Source of the DNA: Ixodes scapularis
Lineage: Eukaryota > Arthropoda > Arachnida > Ixodida > Ixodidae
Direction: 5' to 3'
Length of the DNA: 64,000 nt
NCBI RefSeq assembly: GCF_016920785.2
Contig: NW_024609880.1
Location: 49,004,296-49,068,295 of the forward strand
Position numbers and translations under genes: made by a program. The number at the start of each line of letters is the position of its first letter. The stretch's first letter is position 1. The notes under the pieces were generated by a model. That model saw nothing but the letters and a program-made list of their open reading frames with translations. It was not told the DNA's origin and ran no database searches. This document shows, piece by piece, positions 1-11,381 of this stretch.

Positions 1-99
1 CGACTTCTGCGACACACAAACGGCATTCTCGGGAAGAGGGGAGCTCCTCCTGCCCCTCTTCTCTCGTCGTGGCCGGAGGCGAGACAACCTCCGTCGCTG

Positions 100-215
100 T
101 GTCTGTGTGGTTTCTTTTACTGGTCCTTCGTCTTTCTGCGCTGTTTTAACCCATTCAATATGACCATCAACCAACTCGCCCAACTTTCCACCTTGTTGCA
201 GCTCCGTCACTAGCT
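100..215 (+). mobile_element. Penelope-like element 3' tail fragment
   Basis: The stretch runs through a 'ccttcgtctttctgcgctg' type segment and then 'accaactcgcccaacttt'. The same layout follows the GIY-YIG ORF at 55092-55937, where the tail reads 'gatgtaccaactggcccat' at about 56078. This looks like the 3' untranslated end of a 5'-truncated Penelope-like copy on the plus strand; no coding part remains in the window. The family link rests on resemblance to that second copy. Confidence 0.5.
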
Positions 216-216
216 G

Positions 217-985
217 TCAAGGTTCCTAGACGGGCGTTACAAGCGAAGCGTTAGCGACATCCACCAGGTGCTCTTTGCTAATCGTTTAGTTCGTTTTAAA
301 ATTCCTTTTCGTGACTTTTTTAACAAGATATTGGTATGTTCGATGTCATTCTGCTTTTTTGAACACATATAGACCAAAAAATGAGCGCCGAAATTTCGTT
401 GTAGTATCCCTTTAAGATCACCGTAAACGCAGCTACGTTATTCGGAGAGTCAGGGATAAAGTTGTCTGGGGGCATCAAGTTCAGCAAGTTGTACCCCAAG
501 GATGTTTCCCAGCAGGTTGTACCATCGACAGTACAAGACGATTACGTAACCAAAGACAACAACAAAGAGTTGTTTGAATAACCCAGTCTACCCTTTGCTG
601 TATCATTAGCGCCAGCCATTTTCCAGGGGAAAATACAATCCCATTTGAGATCTGAGGCACGTAGTTGCCTGCTTTGACGATCTCTTGATTACTGGAGTGG
701 ATGACTCAGACAACAAGAGAAACCTAGAAAAGGTTCTTCAACATCTAGCTTAAAGTTGAAGTTCGAAAAGTGAGTTTTACGCTTCATATGTGTAGTACCT
801 GGGACAACACAGGCCTACATCCTTTAGATTGAAAAGTAGAAGTAATCGTAAAGGTACCGTGCCCGCGAAACAGAAAAGAGCTACAAAATTGTTTGAGCCT
901 TGTCAATTTTCAAGGAAGATTTCCCTACTTATTAAGCATCCTTAATCCATTGGATCGGTTGCTTAGGAAAGGAGCACGCTGGAAT
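217..985. other. no gene seen; one TTAA-type terminus
   Basis: Nothing coding is recognisable. At about 380-416 the sequence ends in 'agtatccctttaag', the outward end shared with the TTAA-flanked element at 62777-63223. I see no partner terminus, so it is probably a truncated relative. Confidence 0.3.
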
Positions 986-989
986 TGGT

Positions 990-1200
990 AGAAAAAAAAA
1001 GTGAAAGCCGTTTACAACTACCTGTAACGCCGAATTGGAGTGCAGCTCTTGAGATGGAGGAGGGAAGGGTACTGAGGGGAGGGTAGACCCCTCCTGCTCC
1101 TCCTCCTCCTCCCCTCATTCTTCAATATGCTCCGGCGGATCACCTAACCTCGGGGGGAGGGAGTCATGTGACCTCGGGAGGGGGGGGGGTCACGTGACTA
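990..1200 (+). repeat. dispersed purine/pyrimidine-rich repeat with GTCACGTGAC end
   Basis: The stretch starts near 'gtgaaagccgtttacaacta', passes 'gccgaattggagtgcagctc', and then GGAGG/CCTCC-rich DNA, ending in two 'gtcaYgtgac' boxes. The same succession occurs in inverted orientation at about 41825-42085, so this is one dispersed repeat family with two copies in the window. It has no open frame of note. The family is unidentified. Confidence 0.6.
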
Positions 1201-2860
1201 ATTTCCTCGATATAAAAACAATCAAAATTAGTGAAAAACTAGCTCATTACAACTGTTACAAACTGACGAATTCGGTATATTTGCTATTGTTCCTGAGTCA
1301 TCATATTCTTCCTGAGTTATCATTTCAGACAAAAACAGACGGCCATGAACTCCTTTTGACACGAATGCGGTGGTAATATATGGAGAAGGAATAATACATC
1401 TGCAGTCCTAAAATAATACTATTTTGAAGGTGTATCCAAGAATCAGAAGGGATCGTCGATGTCGGCATCGAGTGCGAAGTTTCGCCTAAAAGATCATAAA
1501 CCGGAGATGCCACTTCGAAGGTTTGTTGATGAAACACGTGGTGGAATGCAATAATTTTAGTGCACAAAAGTCAGAAAAAAAAAGTACACCAAGAGGTAGA
1601 TAAAATGAAGATAGTTGTAAGAGAGACAATCCGAATAATAGCAATAGAAAAATGTCTCAGACAGGCCTTTTTCCAGCTTGATACTACTTGAGAGTAATGA
1701 TTGTAGGTCTAGTTGTCCATTGTTTTGGTTGCTCATGATTTACAAATGTTTCGTTCGCCCCTTGATGGGCTTTCCTGTGTACTAGAAACGGGGGATCCGA
1801 GGTTTGGGCCAAACATGGAACTTTATGCCATTTTTATCAATATTCGTTTTCTTTTCTACTATTTCTTTTATTTTTCTATTAGAAAAGAAACGTTCTGTTT
1901 AGTCAAGTTTCTAGTGAAAATATAACTATGCTGATGATGCGTCAAAGGTGGTATCTTTGGCTATGTGTCACTGTAAGTTTGTTTCGTTGAGCTTTGTTAC
2001 TGTGGTATTTTGAGCTAGTAGTTAAGAATAGTTTCTTCTAAACCAACCAAAGAAATCACTGCGTGTCATAATTCAGAAGGATTGAATATGTTTTGGCCTT
2101 TAGCTTTCTACAAAGTATTTTTTTTTTGTCTTAACCGAAAGGTGGGTGTGCTTTGTCGGTGTCATCACATGGCTTGTTTTGTGATGTGGGTGAGGGTTTC
2201 GCACTTGACGGTGTTTATGTGGGGGTTGTAGTTCTGTAGATAAGAAGGTTGCCCGAATAAAACGATTTACTAAGTTATAGAAACTCTCTGTCCCTGTTAC
2301 GTTCTCTTCAGCCGTAATAAAATGTCCTCCTTCTCTTCATTCTCGGTTTAAGATCATGGTAAACTTCCACCAGCTCGCCTGCGCACTGACCGCAATTTCA
2401 CTACTTTATAAATTGAGTTGAAGCTGAAGTTTTGACGTCGTACGCCCGCAGCGCAATTCCTTATGATTTGTCCAGCGACAACGTGAGTCAATGTGGGGAG
2501 CCACGGCTCGTCGGGAACCAGATTCGCGCTGACGGTCGCCAGTGGACAGTAGTCCGTTGAACTTTACGTCCGGCCGCAGCCAACGCTACCATTTGATGCA
2601 GTCAATAAAGCAATGCCATGAGTGCATCGCATCTTGAAAGCGCTAATCGTCTTTGCACGTTTGCTGTAAGCCTGGAAGCCAATCACTAAGAACGAAGGCG
2701 CCGTTATCCCGCGCTTTTTTCTTGCGTAGTTGGTTTAAATGGAGAGAGTGAACCCAGAAAAAAAATGAGCCGCGCTTTTGTGCACTTTTTGCACTTCTTG
2801 GTTGGTTCCATCAGTCTGTATAGCGTCGGCTGCGATAGTACTGAAGTATAAATAGGTTAG
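1201..2860. other. no gene seen
   Basis: AT-rich sequence with scattered stops in all frames. At about 2340-2400 the text 'cttccaccagctcgcctgc' weakly resembles the Penelope tail motif and may be an old remnant; otherwise I see nothing. Confidence 0.3.
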
Positions 2861-2861
2861 A

Positions 2862-3500
2862 CTAAATATGACTCGCCGTCGACAATCGCCTGCGGGCTGA
2901 GTATGATGAAATAAGTATGACAATTGCCGGCAACTGTCACGACTTCCGTATGCTGGACTAAGCATGACGCCGCCGCCGGTTGCTTGGAAACTATACGTTT
3001 GCCGGACCGTGTGTAAAAAGCCGGCGACGATTGCAAGCGGGCTAAGTATCATGGGACTAAACTCGTCTCCGCACTCACGCGCGAGCTAAGTACGCGGGAC
3101 AACGTATGAGTCGCCACCAATTGTTGTCTGAAGGCCTAGAATTTTGGTCTCGGTATGACTATCTGCGCACTTTGTTTTATAGACAAAATATGCCTAACTA
3201 ATTATGACTCGCCTCCGACAGTCGTCCACAGACTAAGTGCACTGAACTCAGTATGAATCACTGCCAACGGTCGCATGAACATTAAGCATGCTGGGCTAAG
3301 TATGACTTGTCGCCGCCGGTCATCTGTGAACGAAGTATTCTGGACTAAGTACGACTTGGCCGCCGACAGTCCCTGCGGAGTAAACATACTGTACTAAGTA
3401 TAACTCGCTAGCGACTATGGCCTGCGCATTAAGTATACTGGAATAAGTAGGACTCGGCGATGATGGTCGCCTGCCGACTACGTATGCTGAACCAGGTGAG
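2862..3500. repeat. degenerate ~56-bp tandem repeat
   Basis: Blocks reading approximately 'ctaagtatgactcgccgcc', then 'gacagtcgcctgcg' and 'actaagtatgctgga', recur about every 54-60 bases, for example near 2868, 3200, 3295, 3345, 3395 and 3445. Units differ by many substitutions and small indels. This is an old, diverged minisatellite with no coding capacity. Confidence 0.7.
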
Positions 3501-5485
3501 CAGGTCTAGGTGTCACTCGCCACGAACTATCTACGGCAAGTCAAACTTAGTCCGGTGGTTTCACTCTCATTCGTCTCTCGAATGTGGCACCGATCTAAAA
3601 TGTCGGAATGCGGATCGCGAGGACCGGCGTTCGAGTGCCGACAAGCTTCTTGTTGAATCTTTCCGGATTTGATTGTTTCTTTCTAGTTTTGATTTTCTTT
3701 CTAGTTTTGATTACGAAGGAAATATTAACTCTAATTACGCTTTCGACGGTTATCCGTTGCCTGCTACTGGCAGTACATCCTTTATGTTGGCTTGGCCTCC
3801 GTCTAACGCTTTTTCCTCACCCTCGATCGTTCCACCTCTCCCATGGAGCCCAGCCAATAAACTCATTTTGTGTTAGAAAGCGCATGGTCAAGAGGGGTTC
3901 ACTGTACGTGCTTGGTCTATAAATTGAGCGAAAACACACAAAGACGACGGCCGACGTGAACTACTCCTGCAGATTGTAGCGACGCCTACGATTATACTTG
4001 GGGTGGAAAGATTTATAGATGTTCTAAGCAGTGTACAGAGCTACCCAGAACCGAGACTAGCGATTTAATAAAACTTTGGAGCAAAAATAATAATAGCAGA
4101 ATATGCTTGTTTTCCTAGTGTATTTGAGGAAATTCTTGAATGGATTAAAATATAAGTTTACGTGTACTGAAATAAACTTCAGGATAATATTTTTTCTAAA
4201 ACCACACATGAGTATTTGAAGTGGTAAAAAATGTATGTTGAAATATTTGGTCCAGGCCTGCACTCGTCGAAGGCCAGCGTGTTTAATTGGCCAACTCGTC
4301 ATATGTTCGTTAGCAGAAAATGAATATCTTCGTAAGCCTTAGAAGAATCCTGTGAAAAGAAAAAAAGAAACTTGAAAAAACGAGGCTGATTTTTTAAATG
4401 TTTTTTGTTAAGTTCATTTTTGTTTATTTTCCCACAAACATGACAATACGGAACTTCTTTCTTCTGGTTATGAGTTTGCTTCCCTATGGTTTGCATCGCG
4501 TAATGATGCGACCGAATTATTCCTTTGACCATATTTTGGATGGCCAAAAAACGAGCGTATTTTTTCCTTCATCCATCTATAGATTTTAAGAAGACGAAAC
4601 TATTAGTGTCTTCAAGCGTCCTAAACACTTCTGACAGTATTCGTAATGCAAAAGTAAAACCCAACTGAGAGTCAAATCTTGATTTCGGAGAAGACGGGAT
4701 GATATTCATGGATTCATTTGAGCTAAGAATGTTAACTAATCATGACGTAAATGACAAGTGTTGAGGTTATTACTCTAAAATCACTTTAAAGGGAAAAGTA
4801 CCGTTTCGCTAACGATTATAAATTAAGGTATCCATTTAAATCAAATTTAAATTATCAAAACATGCCCAAGTGTTAGTTTTAAAACAAGACACGCATGTGT
4901 AGTTGTGGGGAAATGATATGTGGATAGGAAGAAGAAATGACGCAATTTCAATAATCTCCCAAGCAGAATCAAAGCCAGAACCCCAGAGGTTATGAGCCTC
5001 AAGCTCAATCACTGTGCCCATGGGGAGGTTTATGAAAGTTATTGTGTGACGTTTTCTTTTATCTTTATCGCGCATATGCCCGGATCACGGTACGGGGCAT
5101 TCACTGTATGTGCTGCAGTCTTCACAATGCCTCGCAAAAGAAAAGAGAGGACAGGATAGGAAAGAACTCAGCAAAAGCTGCGGCGTGCTGAGTAAAACCA
5201 TTTTTATTAAATCAAAATGTACTGGAATTGATGCTTTGTACAATTGCTAAATAAGGTTCGCCGTAACTTAATCAGCGAACTCTAGGCTTTGTTGAAGACA
5301 ATCAGTGCCATCGCATCTCGACGTTTGTTGCACTATCGAAAGAAACATCAATAAATTATAAATGTCTCTAATAAAATCATGAGAACTTGAAGAAAACTAT
5401 AGTGTTCTTATATGAGGCATGCATAAGTTATTATATGATTTTATATGTTTCCATCCCTTGCAAAAATTTTTAATGAATATCATTT
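3501..5485. other. no gene seen
   Basis: About 2 kb of AT-rich DNA with only short chance frames. I see no splice-flanked exon, tRNA or terminal repeat. Confidence 0.35.
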
Positions 5486-5489
5486 GACA

Positions 5490-6055
5490 GTTTATGGAGT
5501 CTGCTCATCGTATCTTTTCGAGTCTCAATAGAAATGCAAATGAGTTTTGTAACGAATCCGTAAGGAGTTCACGAAAACTATTGGCCACCGCGTTCCAATT
5601 GATGTTTCGACAAAGCTACCGCATAAAGTTTCTAATGTATTTCATATGAATATAATTTGAAAGTCTATTGACACCGTTTCGAGTTTGTGTTGAAAAACAA
5701 TTGATTTTTTGTAGCGAGTCCCTAAGAAGTTTACGAAAACTATTGGCCACCGCGTTTCAATTAAGGTTTTGCCGTGCCACCTCATAAGAATTTCTAATAG
5801 ATTTCATTTGAAAGTCTAGATACACTGCTTTGAGTCTCTGTTGAAAATCAAATGTTTTTTTCGACCACGTTGTACTTGAGGTTTTGACGGGCCAACTCAT
5901 TAGGTATATTCCGACGAGTCGGAATATACCTAATGAGATGGGCCATCAAAACCTGAATTGCAACGCAGTAAAAAATAACATTTGATTTTCAACAGAGACT
6001 CAAAGCACTGTATCTAGACTTTCAGATGAAATGTATTAGAAATGATACCTCTAGC
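5490..6055. repeat. ~162-bp tandem repeat ending in a fold-back
   Basis: The block 'acgaaaactattggccaccg' occurs at 5571 and again at 5733, with matching sequence before and after (fragments such as 'tttctaat', 'ttgaaagtct' and 'gagtctctgttgaaaa'). That gives a unit of about 162 bases present roughly 2.5 times. From about 5795 the last unit is followed by its own reverse complement (to about 6045), centred near 5917 on 'tattccgacgagtcggaata'. The arms are about 120 bases with a few mismatches. Confidence 0.75.
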
Positions 6056-6175
6056 GTGGGTTTCTAGATAGACGGCTCTAAGAGGGAAGACGGCAATAGG
6101 TTGCATGACATGTGGTCCGGATGTAACCGTTGTTTTGAGGAAAGGGGAAAGTGAGTGCCAGTGGTCACTTATATG

Positions 6176-7181
6176 TAGAGTTCCGCGTTTTCGGTTTCTA
6201 TTTTTTCAAAATTCGGTGTACTTTTTTCGGTGTATATTTTAAAATCTAATTTTCGGTTTTTTTCGGCGTATATTTATTCCCACAAAATTTTATCGGCTTT
6301 TTTCGGTAAATATAAAATAAACACTAACGGACACCGGATCAGATGATCCAGTGTAGCTCTGATATTTGTTATCACTCAAAGAATAGCGGCACAGATGCAT
6401 TGAAAAAGAAATTGACACTTTATTTGGCAAATGTGTGCAACTCTAAAAGAAACAAAAAAAAAACAGAAGTACAGACAAGTTAGGTATGAGGCCTATGCCC
6501 TAAAAACATGAAACTTTACCTTCTGCACATCAGGATTACGTGATCCTATTATAGTACACACACACGTACTTTCTCAGGTTCTCCTCGTTGGTTCGCACTC
6601 TTTATTTCCTGTTAATATGACATTGAGCTTCGAGAATGCCCTCTCAACGCTAACACTGGACACCGGCAGGCTGATGGGATGGAGCGCTGCCTGAGCCAAA
6701 ATCTGCCAATCAACCAATTGTGACCACCAAAAGAGATACGGTGCGACGTATTGAAGCACAACACAACATGCAGAGCTTGCGTCAAGTCCGTCTTCCTTAC
6801 AACGAGTTTGAAAACACGCTCGTACATGGTGAAGTCATGGGGCATTTCGCACATCACGTTCCGATCGATGATGCGTACATTAGACCAAAACTTTGTGATG
6901 GCATCCGTGTATCCCATACATTCGGAGACATTTCGAGAGACACTGTTGTTCCACTCTTGCGCCACGGCTCTGCGGCACAAAGGAAGGTCAAAGTGACCTT
7001 TTCCGGCTAAAACTGAATTTTAAAAAATGTATTCGACGTACTTTTATCGGTTTTTATTGGTTTAAATCGGAAGTGCCGAACCTAAAAACTGACCTTTTTC
7101 GGTTAAAACCGAATTTACGAAAATGGATTCGGCGTACTTTTATCGGTTTTTATCGGTTTAAACCGAAAACTCCGAACCCTA
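6176..7181 (-). mobile_element. hAT-family DNA transposon, decayed, ~1.0 kb
   Basis: The ends are inverted repeats starting TAGRGTTCSGMGTTTTCGG, and the unit is flanked by identical 8-base duplications CTTATATG at 6168-6175 and 7182-7189. An 8-bp duplication with T/CAGRG termini is the hAT hallmark. The interior holds minus-strand remnants of the transposase C-terminal (hATC dimerisation) region. Only about 1 kb remains and the frame is broken, so it cannot encode a full transposase. Subterminal DNA is rich in 'TTTTTCGGTTT' and 'TTTTATCGG' blocks, which could be transposase-binding repeats. Confidence 0.88.
6574..6980 (-). pseudogene. hAT transposase C-terminal fragment (hATC domain)
   Basis: The minus strand at 6574-6759 encodes 'WWSQLVDWQILAQAALHPIS', then 'VSVERAFSKLN', which matches the hATC pattern of a WW segment, a helix ending before 'LP', and SxERxFS. 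The upstream protein continues in another frame (6612-6980), so at least one frameshift lies near 6740. Catalytic DDE residues are not present; they would lie upstream in a full element. It is inactive as it stands. Confidence 0.8.
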
Positions 7182-7189
7182 CTTATATG

Positions 7190-7980
7190 TATGCCTATAT
7201 ACGCATGCAGGGTTCGGAAAATGCCTGCATAAAACCGTGGAAAGGAGTAATAACTGGTTTATTAAAAATGCTAAATTCGAGTATACGGTACACTGCCTTC
7301 GTGTCTAGGGGGATTTCGTACTGCCTTCGTGTCCATGGGAGACCTTGTACTGCCTTCATGTCCATGGCAGACCTTGTACTGGTAACCTGTAAAGAAAAAA
7401 GATGCACAGTTACACGTTGATCTGCCTATCTAAACTTCAATGTCCGCGCAAGGTATCCTGTTCACAGCGCAGGACTACCTAAGCGCTGAATCAGTATTAC
7501 AAACCGGGACATCAGTCCTTTGTGAAAGGAAGACCCTCAGAACACACGATACAAGCCATGGAAGTAGCACTGACTTGTTGCCTTAACAGGACTGAGTTAG
7601 CGCTGCACTGTATGTGTGAACCAGCCTTAAATGCGGAAAGCCACATTCAAAATTCCTACATTTTTGCTTACCCAGGCACTTAATTTACACACTACCTTGA
7701 TAGTTTAATGAGTGGCACTAATATTGTCAGGGGCACCATAATGCAAAAGTATATTTTGCCCCCGACTCTGCGAGAATCAATCGCTTACTGTTTTTGCCGT
7801 CGCATTGCACTCTTTTATTTCGGCTTTTGAAAAGGTCTACCAAAGACAAGCGAGCAGATGTTGTTGCTTATGAAGTTTACCAAATTTGAACATAGAGAAG
7901 CTAAGACTCATAAGCATCTCGCAGAATTAATATGGCAATTCTGGCCAATTGATTCATGATCGTAGACAAGCGCCGCAAAA
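7190..7980. other. no gene seen
   Basis: A short internal direct repeat reads approximately 'ctgccttcgtgtccatgg' at about 7294-7376, three times. Otherwise nothing is recognised. Confidence 0.35.
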
Positions 7981-7981
7981 A

Positions 7982-8048
7982 ACACAGGGACAATAAGTGG
8001 TGGTAAACACTGGCGCCAGTGTTTTATGTACACTTGTTGTCCCTGTGT
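7982..8048. repeat. 67-bp hairpin
   Basis: 'acacagggacaataagtg' at the left end pairs with 'cacttgttgtccctgtgt' at the right end, and the centre is the palindrome 'acactggcgccagtgt'. It is a near-perfect inverted repeat and could be a tiny fold-back element. No terminator role is implied in a eukaryote. Confidence 0.7.
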
Positions 8049-8194
8049 ATTTTTATTTACTTTTCTTGTGTTTGTTTACTATCTTGAAGAAGTACTTTTA
8101 ATCACAACAGACAGGAAGAAAACGGTAATAGGGTTCTATGCGGATCATAAAGCCATGCTCCGAACGGGTGAGTGTCAACTGCAGCTTCCACAAC

Positions 8195-8417
8195 AGTGGC
8201 GGATCCAAGGGGGGGGGGGGGGGGGGGGGGGGGGAGGGGAAGCGGGGAGGAAGGGGGGCCGCTTCCCCCCCAAATAAAGTCGACCCCCTCCCCCCCCCCC
8301 CCCTCTTCTCGGAGGGCAATTTGACATGAGTGGACCCACTTGCACAAGAAAGAATGGGAGAATAGTATCCTTAAACATTTTCCGCCCACCCCAAAACGGA
8401 GGTCTGGATCCGCCACA
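8195..8417. mobile_element. short MITE with GTGGCGGATCC inverted ends and homopolymer tracts
   Basis: The left end reads 'agtggcggatccaagg' and the right end 'ggtctggatccgccac', an inverted pair sharing GTGGCGGATCC. The interior is dominated by a G run (about 8209-8250) and a C run (about 8285-8302). Several apparent Gly- or Pro-rich open frames across it are artefacts of the homopolymers. No transposase is present. Confidence 0.7.
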
Positions 8418-8419
8418 CT

Positions 8420-8995
8420 AAGTTTGAATTATTGGAGGATTGAGACATCACAGCCCGATTTCGAAAAGCAAACTTACGATAAAAAATTGCGTATGATAAA
8501 ACCCGAGAAGAAATCCGTATTAACAAAACAAAATTGTCACAACTTTTGCGTGACTTACAACGAAATATTACGACATTATCCAAAGTGTTTCACAAACGTT
8601 TTAGGGCAAACATGGCCGCACATCACTGTGCTATTTCGCCGCGACCAGCAATGAATATAGAAGCGTGGGCAAGAGGCATGTGTTTTGCGCACTGTTCACA
8701 TGCATCCCTACTTGAATCAGCATAAGGATAACGCTAAACTACACAAGGAGGATTCAGCCGACGAGTCTGCCGAGCTGTCCATCCTGCCCGTTAGAGCTAA
8801 CGAGGTGCAGGACTGCGATCAACGGCGAGATGCGCCAATGAATCAACGAAAGAAAATGCCACACAAATCTTCAGTGCACCCAAAAGGATCCTTCACCTAT
8901 GCATGGCGTGAACCTGATTTGGTGATCACTAGCGCCCCCTCGTACTTCAGTAGTGATTTTCAAAGTGGTGAGAAGCTGTGCGACTCTACCACACG
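8420..8995. other. no recognisable gene; chance frames
   Basis: Two overlapping plus-strand frames (8340-8654 and 8685-9035) show no domain and no supporting splice sites. I take them as chance ORFs in repeat-derived DNA. Confidence 0.3.
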
Positions 8996-8999
8996 AAAT

Positions 9000-9200
9000 G
9001 GCACATTCCTGACTGGATGTGCCTTTTTAATGTGAAAGCATTATATGGGGGTCCATGGAGCGGAAAATCCGAGTTGTACCAAATGTTAACAGAGGAATAA
9101 AAGAAAGAATAAAATGTGCTTCCACGGCTGATATTTGAACCCGGTGCCGCTGCGTGAGAGCCGGGCATGCTAGCTGCTGTGCTATCTCAGCCGCTTCGGA
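9000..9200 (-). mobile_element. tRNA-derived SINE
   Basis: On the minus strand a tRNA-like head has an A-box-like 'GGCTGAGATAGCAC' (about 9179-9193) and a B-box-like 'GGGTTCAAATA' (9132-9142), about 50 bases apart as in a tRNA gene. A non-tRNA body follows towards 9000. The tRNA-like part lacks convincing cloverleaf pairing, so it is a SINE head and not a functional tRNA. Confidence 0.6.
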
Positions 9201-9440
9201 ATGCGACATTACTCTCCCCTCAAAAAGAAGCTTGTCCCATTACAGAAAAAGACGGCATGTCTTTACCCGTTCTTCGTCCCTGTTTATCTGAGGCTGTTTT
9301 TTCATCATGTTTGACGGCATCGGCGTTGATGTGCCCGAAAGATGGTCATAAAAATATGTTCTCAGTTCGATGACATCACACTTCACGTGACGACATGACG
9401 TACCATGATGTGTGACGCCGTATGATGTAGCGTAAAACAA

Positions 9441-9595
9441 ATATTAGACGGGCACTTAGGTATCCCTACGTGGATTGAATGCGAAAGCATTGCCATTCCT
9501 AACAATAGAGCAAAAAGAAAAAGGAAGTGTCGTTAGGAATGGCAATGCTTTCGCATTCAATCCACAAAAGGATACCTAAGTGCCCCTGTAATATT
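9441..9595. mobile_element. fold-back MITE, ~155 bp
   Basis: A long inverted repeat: 'gggcacttaggtatcc', then 'gtggattgaatgcgaaagc' in the left arm (9450-9503) is matched by 'gctttcgcattcaatccac' and 'ggatacctaagtgccc' in the right arm (9532-9585), around a loop of about 28 bases. Similarity continues outward (ATATTA...TAATAT). No coding capacity. Type is unassigned. Confidence 0.8.
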
Positions 9596-9599
9596 TTGT

Positions 9600-10120
9600 G
9601 TGGAGTAGAGCTCAAATACGGTGCAGTATATCCACGATTAAGTTGCTGCTAGTCGTGAGGCTTAATGTTTTGCATCAACAATACCGTAGTTTTTCCTCGG
9701 TTGCGACGAAGCGCCGCTGCGCTACGAACGTGCTAGAAATTTCTGTATATGCGACCGCTTCCTTCTGGAAACCTATGGTGACCTGCCACTCACTTTTGGC
9801 CAAAGAACAGTGAAAATACCAGATGTGAAAACAGCCATAACAAGCATTAAAGAAATCAAGATGGGGGTCATAGCATTAGCTTCCCAACGTGGCGAGATTA
9901 GCACAGGATTTCTGATACTCGCCGTTTATAAGACAGGAGTCGACTTTTTCCGGTCTGATCTTGAAAACAAAGTTTGGTTCGGTTAATTTTGTAGCAGAAG
10001 GCCCGTGCTTTCCCGTTTCTGGGGTCATTTTCTCATTTCAAAATATGATGCAGAGTCATTCCCATAAAAATGCATGGGTGTCCGCTAGGACTCTTCGAAA
10101 TGATTAAATTAACTGAGGTC
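9600..10120. other. no gene seen
   Basis: No frame, splice pattern or terminal repeat stands out. Confidence 0.3.
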
Positions 10121-10124
10121 GTGC

Positions 10125-10294
10125 TATACTCTGTTGCCACTCTAGAACAGCAGAAGCCCCTCCCACAATGCCCTTCACTCTTTTTAATAAGCAAACACTA
10201 GAGAGGAGGAGAGCCGAGAGGACACCGCCAATCATGGCGAGCAAAGGGAATTGTGGGAGGGGATTGCGCTATTCTCTAGTTGCAACGGACTATA
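10125..10294. mobile_element. TA-type fold-back MITE with TATACTC-like end
   Basis: The left end 'tatactctgttgccactcta' is mirrored by the right end, whose reverse complement begins 'tatagtccgttgcaactaga'. The arms continue through 'cccctcccacaat' (about 10155 and, inverted, 10245). Arms of about 50 bases enclose a short centre. The outer TA is consistent with a Tc1/mariner-type duplication. Confidence 0.7.
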
Positions 10295-11381
10295 ACAAAC
10301 GTTTACAGTACCATGAAAACAAAAAGACCAACTATGCACAGAAATTCGCAAGAAGTGTAGCAGGGACAGAATAGAAAAAACTGCAGCTGCAATATTTACC
10401 CTTTAAATTTCCCTCGACACCATAACAGAGACGACATGCTGGTCTTCAGCGCCTGGAGGGCCACCCCCTTGTACTGGGAGCACATGTAGTCTGAAACGTA
10501 CAACAAACAAAAAATTAAATGCATGGACAATACGCACATGCTGTTATTTCGCTTCATTGGCCGCTTCAGAGAAAGCAAGCATGCACACCGATGTCCCACC
10601 ATGTCAAGTGCTAGCCGAAACTCCCTGCCGCCAGGATTAAGATATCGCTTGCGCTATAAAAAAAACAATTACACACTACCCAGCTGGCACGCTGAAAGTT
10701 CAAACATTGAAGAAACTAACTCATAGAACTTCAATGCAAGAGCTACACCTGGTGGACAATACAAAAAAGTATGTTCAGTGTAAACCTTGGTGCACTGCAA
10801 GGCTGCTTTACCTCAGCCAGTTTGGAACACCTGGGCCGGCTTGCTCGAAGCAGAGTCCCAGTTGCGACTGCTCAAAGAAAGCGGTCAAGGCTAGCGCTCG
10901 AGCTTGAGTCGAGTCACGGACGCTCGCGCGCCCGAGCCTTGGCAGCGCTTTTTTTGAGCAGTCTCAACTGAGACACTTTTATGCCTGAAAATTTGTGCCA
11001 AATTAACGGGGTTAAAATTTTTTAATCGACACCCGGCCCAAATATTTAGGAAGTATACTATTGAGTTAATTTCTAATTTACCATAGTTAGTTTCGGCATC
11101 CTGAAGGTATCGCTTTTTGGTCCAGTTTTCATGGGGGTAGAAGCTGAGCTAGTATTGGATTCATGTTGGATCCACCTCACCCTCACAGCTGCAACCACAC
11201 TGAAATGTTTGCAAAGTTTCAGGCAGGGTAATTAAACGTCTACAGTTTCTCTCGAACACCGCTGTCACAAATTTTGTCTTTTTTGTCCTTTTGTTCTGTT
11301 TAAAGGTGGTTTGGGGGGAGGGTCAATTGCAATCCTCGCACATGTTTACCTGAGCGCCAAAGGCATGAGCTCGGATGAGAC
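10295..11381. other. no gene seen
   Basis: A GC-rich patch at about 10885-10960 contains 'gcgctcgagcttgagtcgag', resembling the CpG block inside the 10-kb units at 14125. Otherwise no feature is recognised. Confidence 0.3.

Noticed and set aside
1930..1950. CTGATGA as a hammerhead ribozyme core
   Set aside because: No matching GAAA core and closing stems are visible nearby.
8026..8416. Gly- and Pro-rich frames on both strands
   Set aside because: Artefacts of poly-G and poly-C tracts within a MITE.
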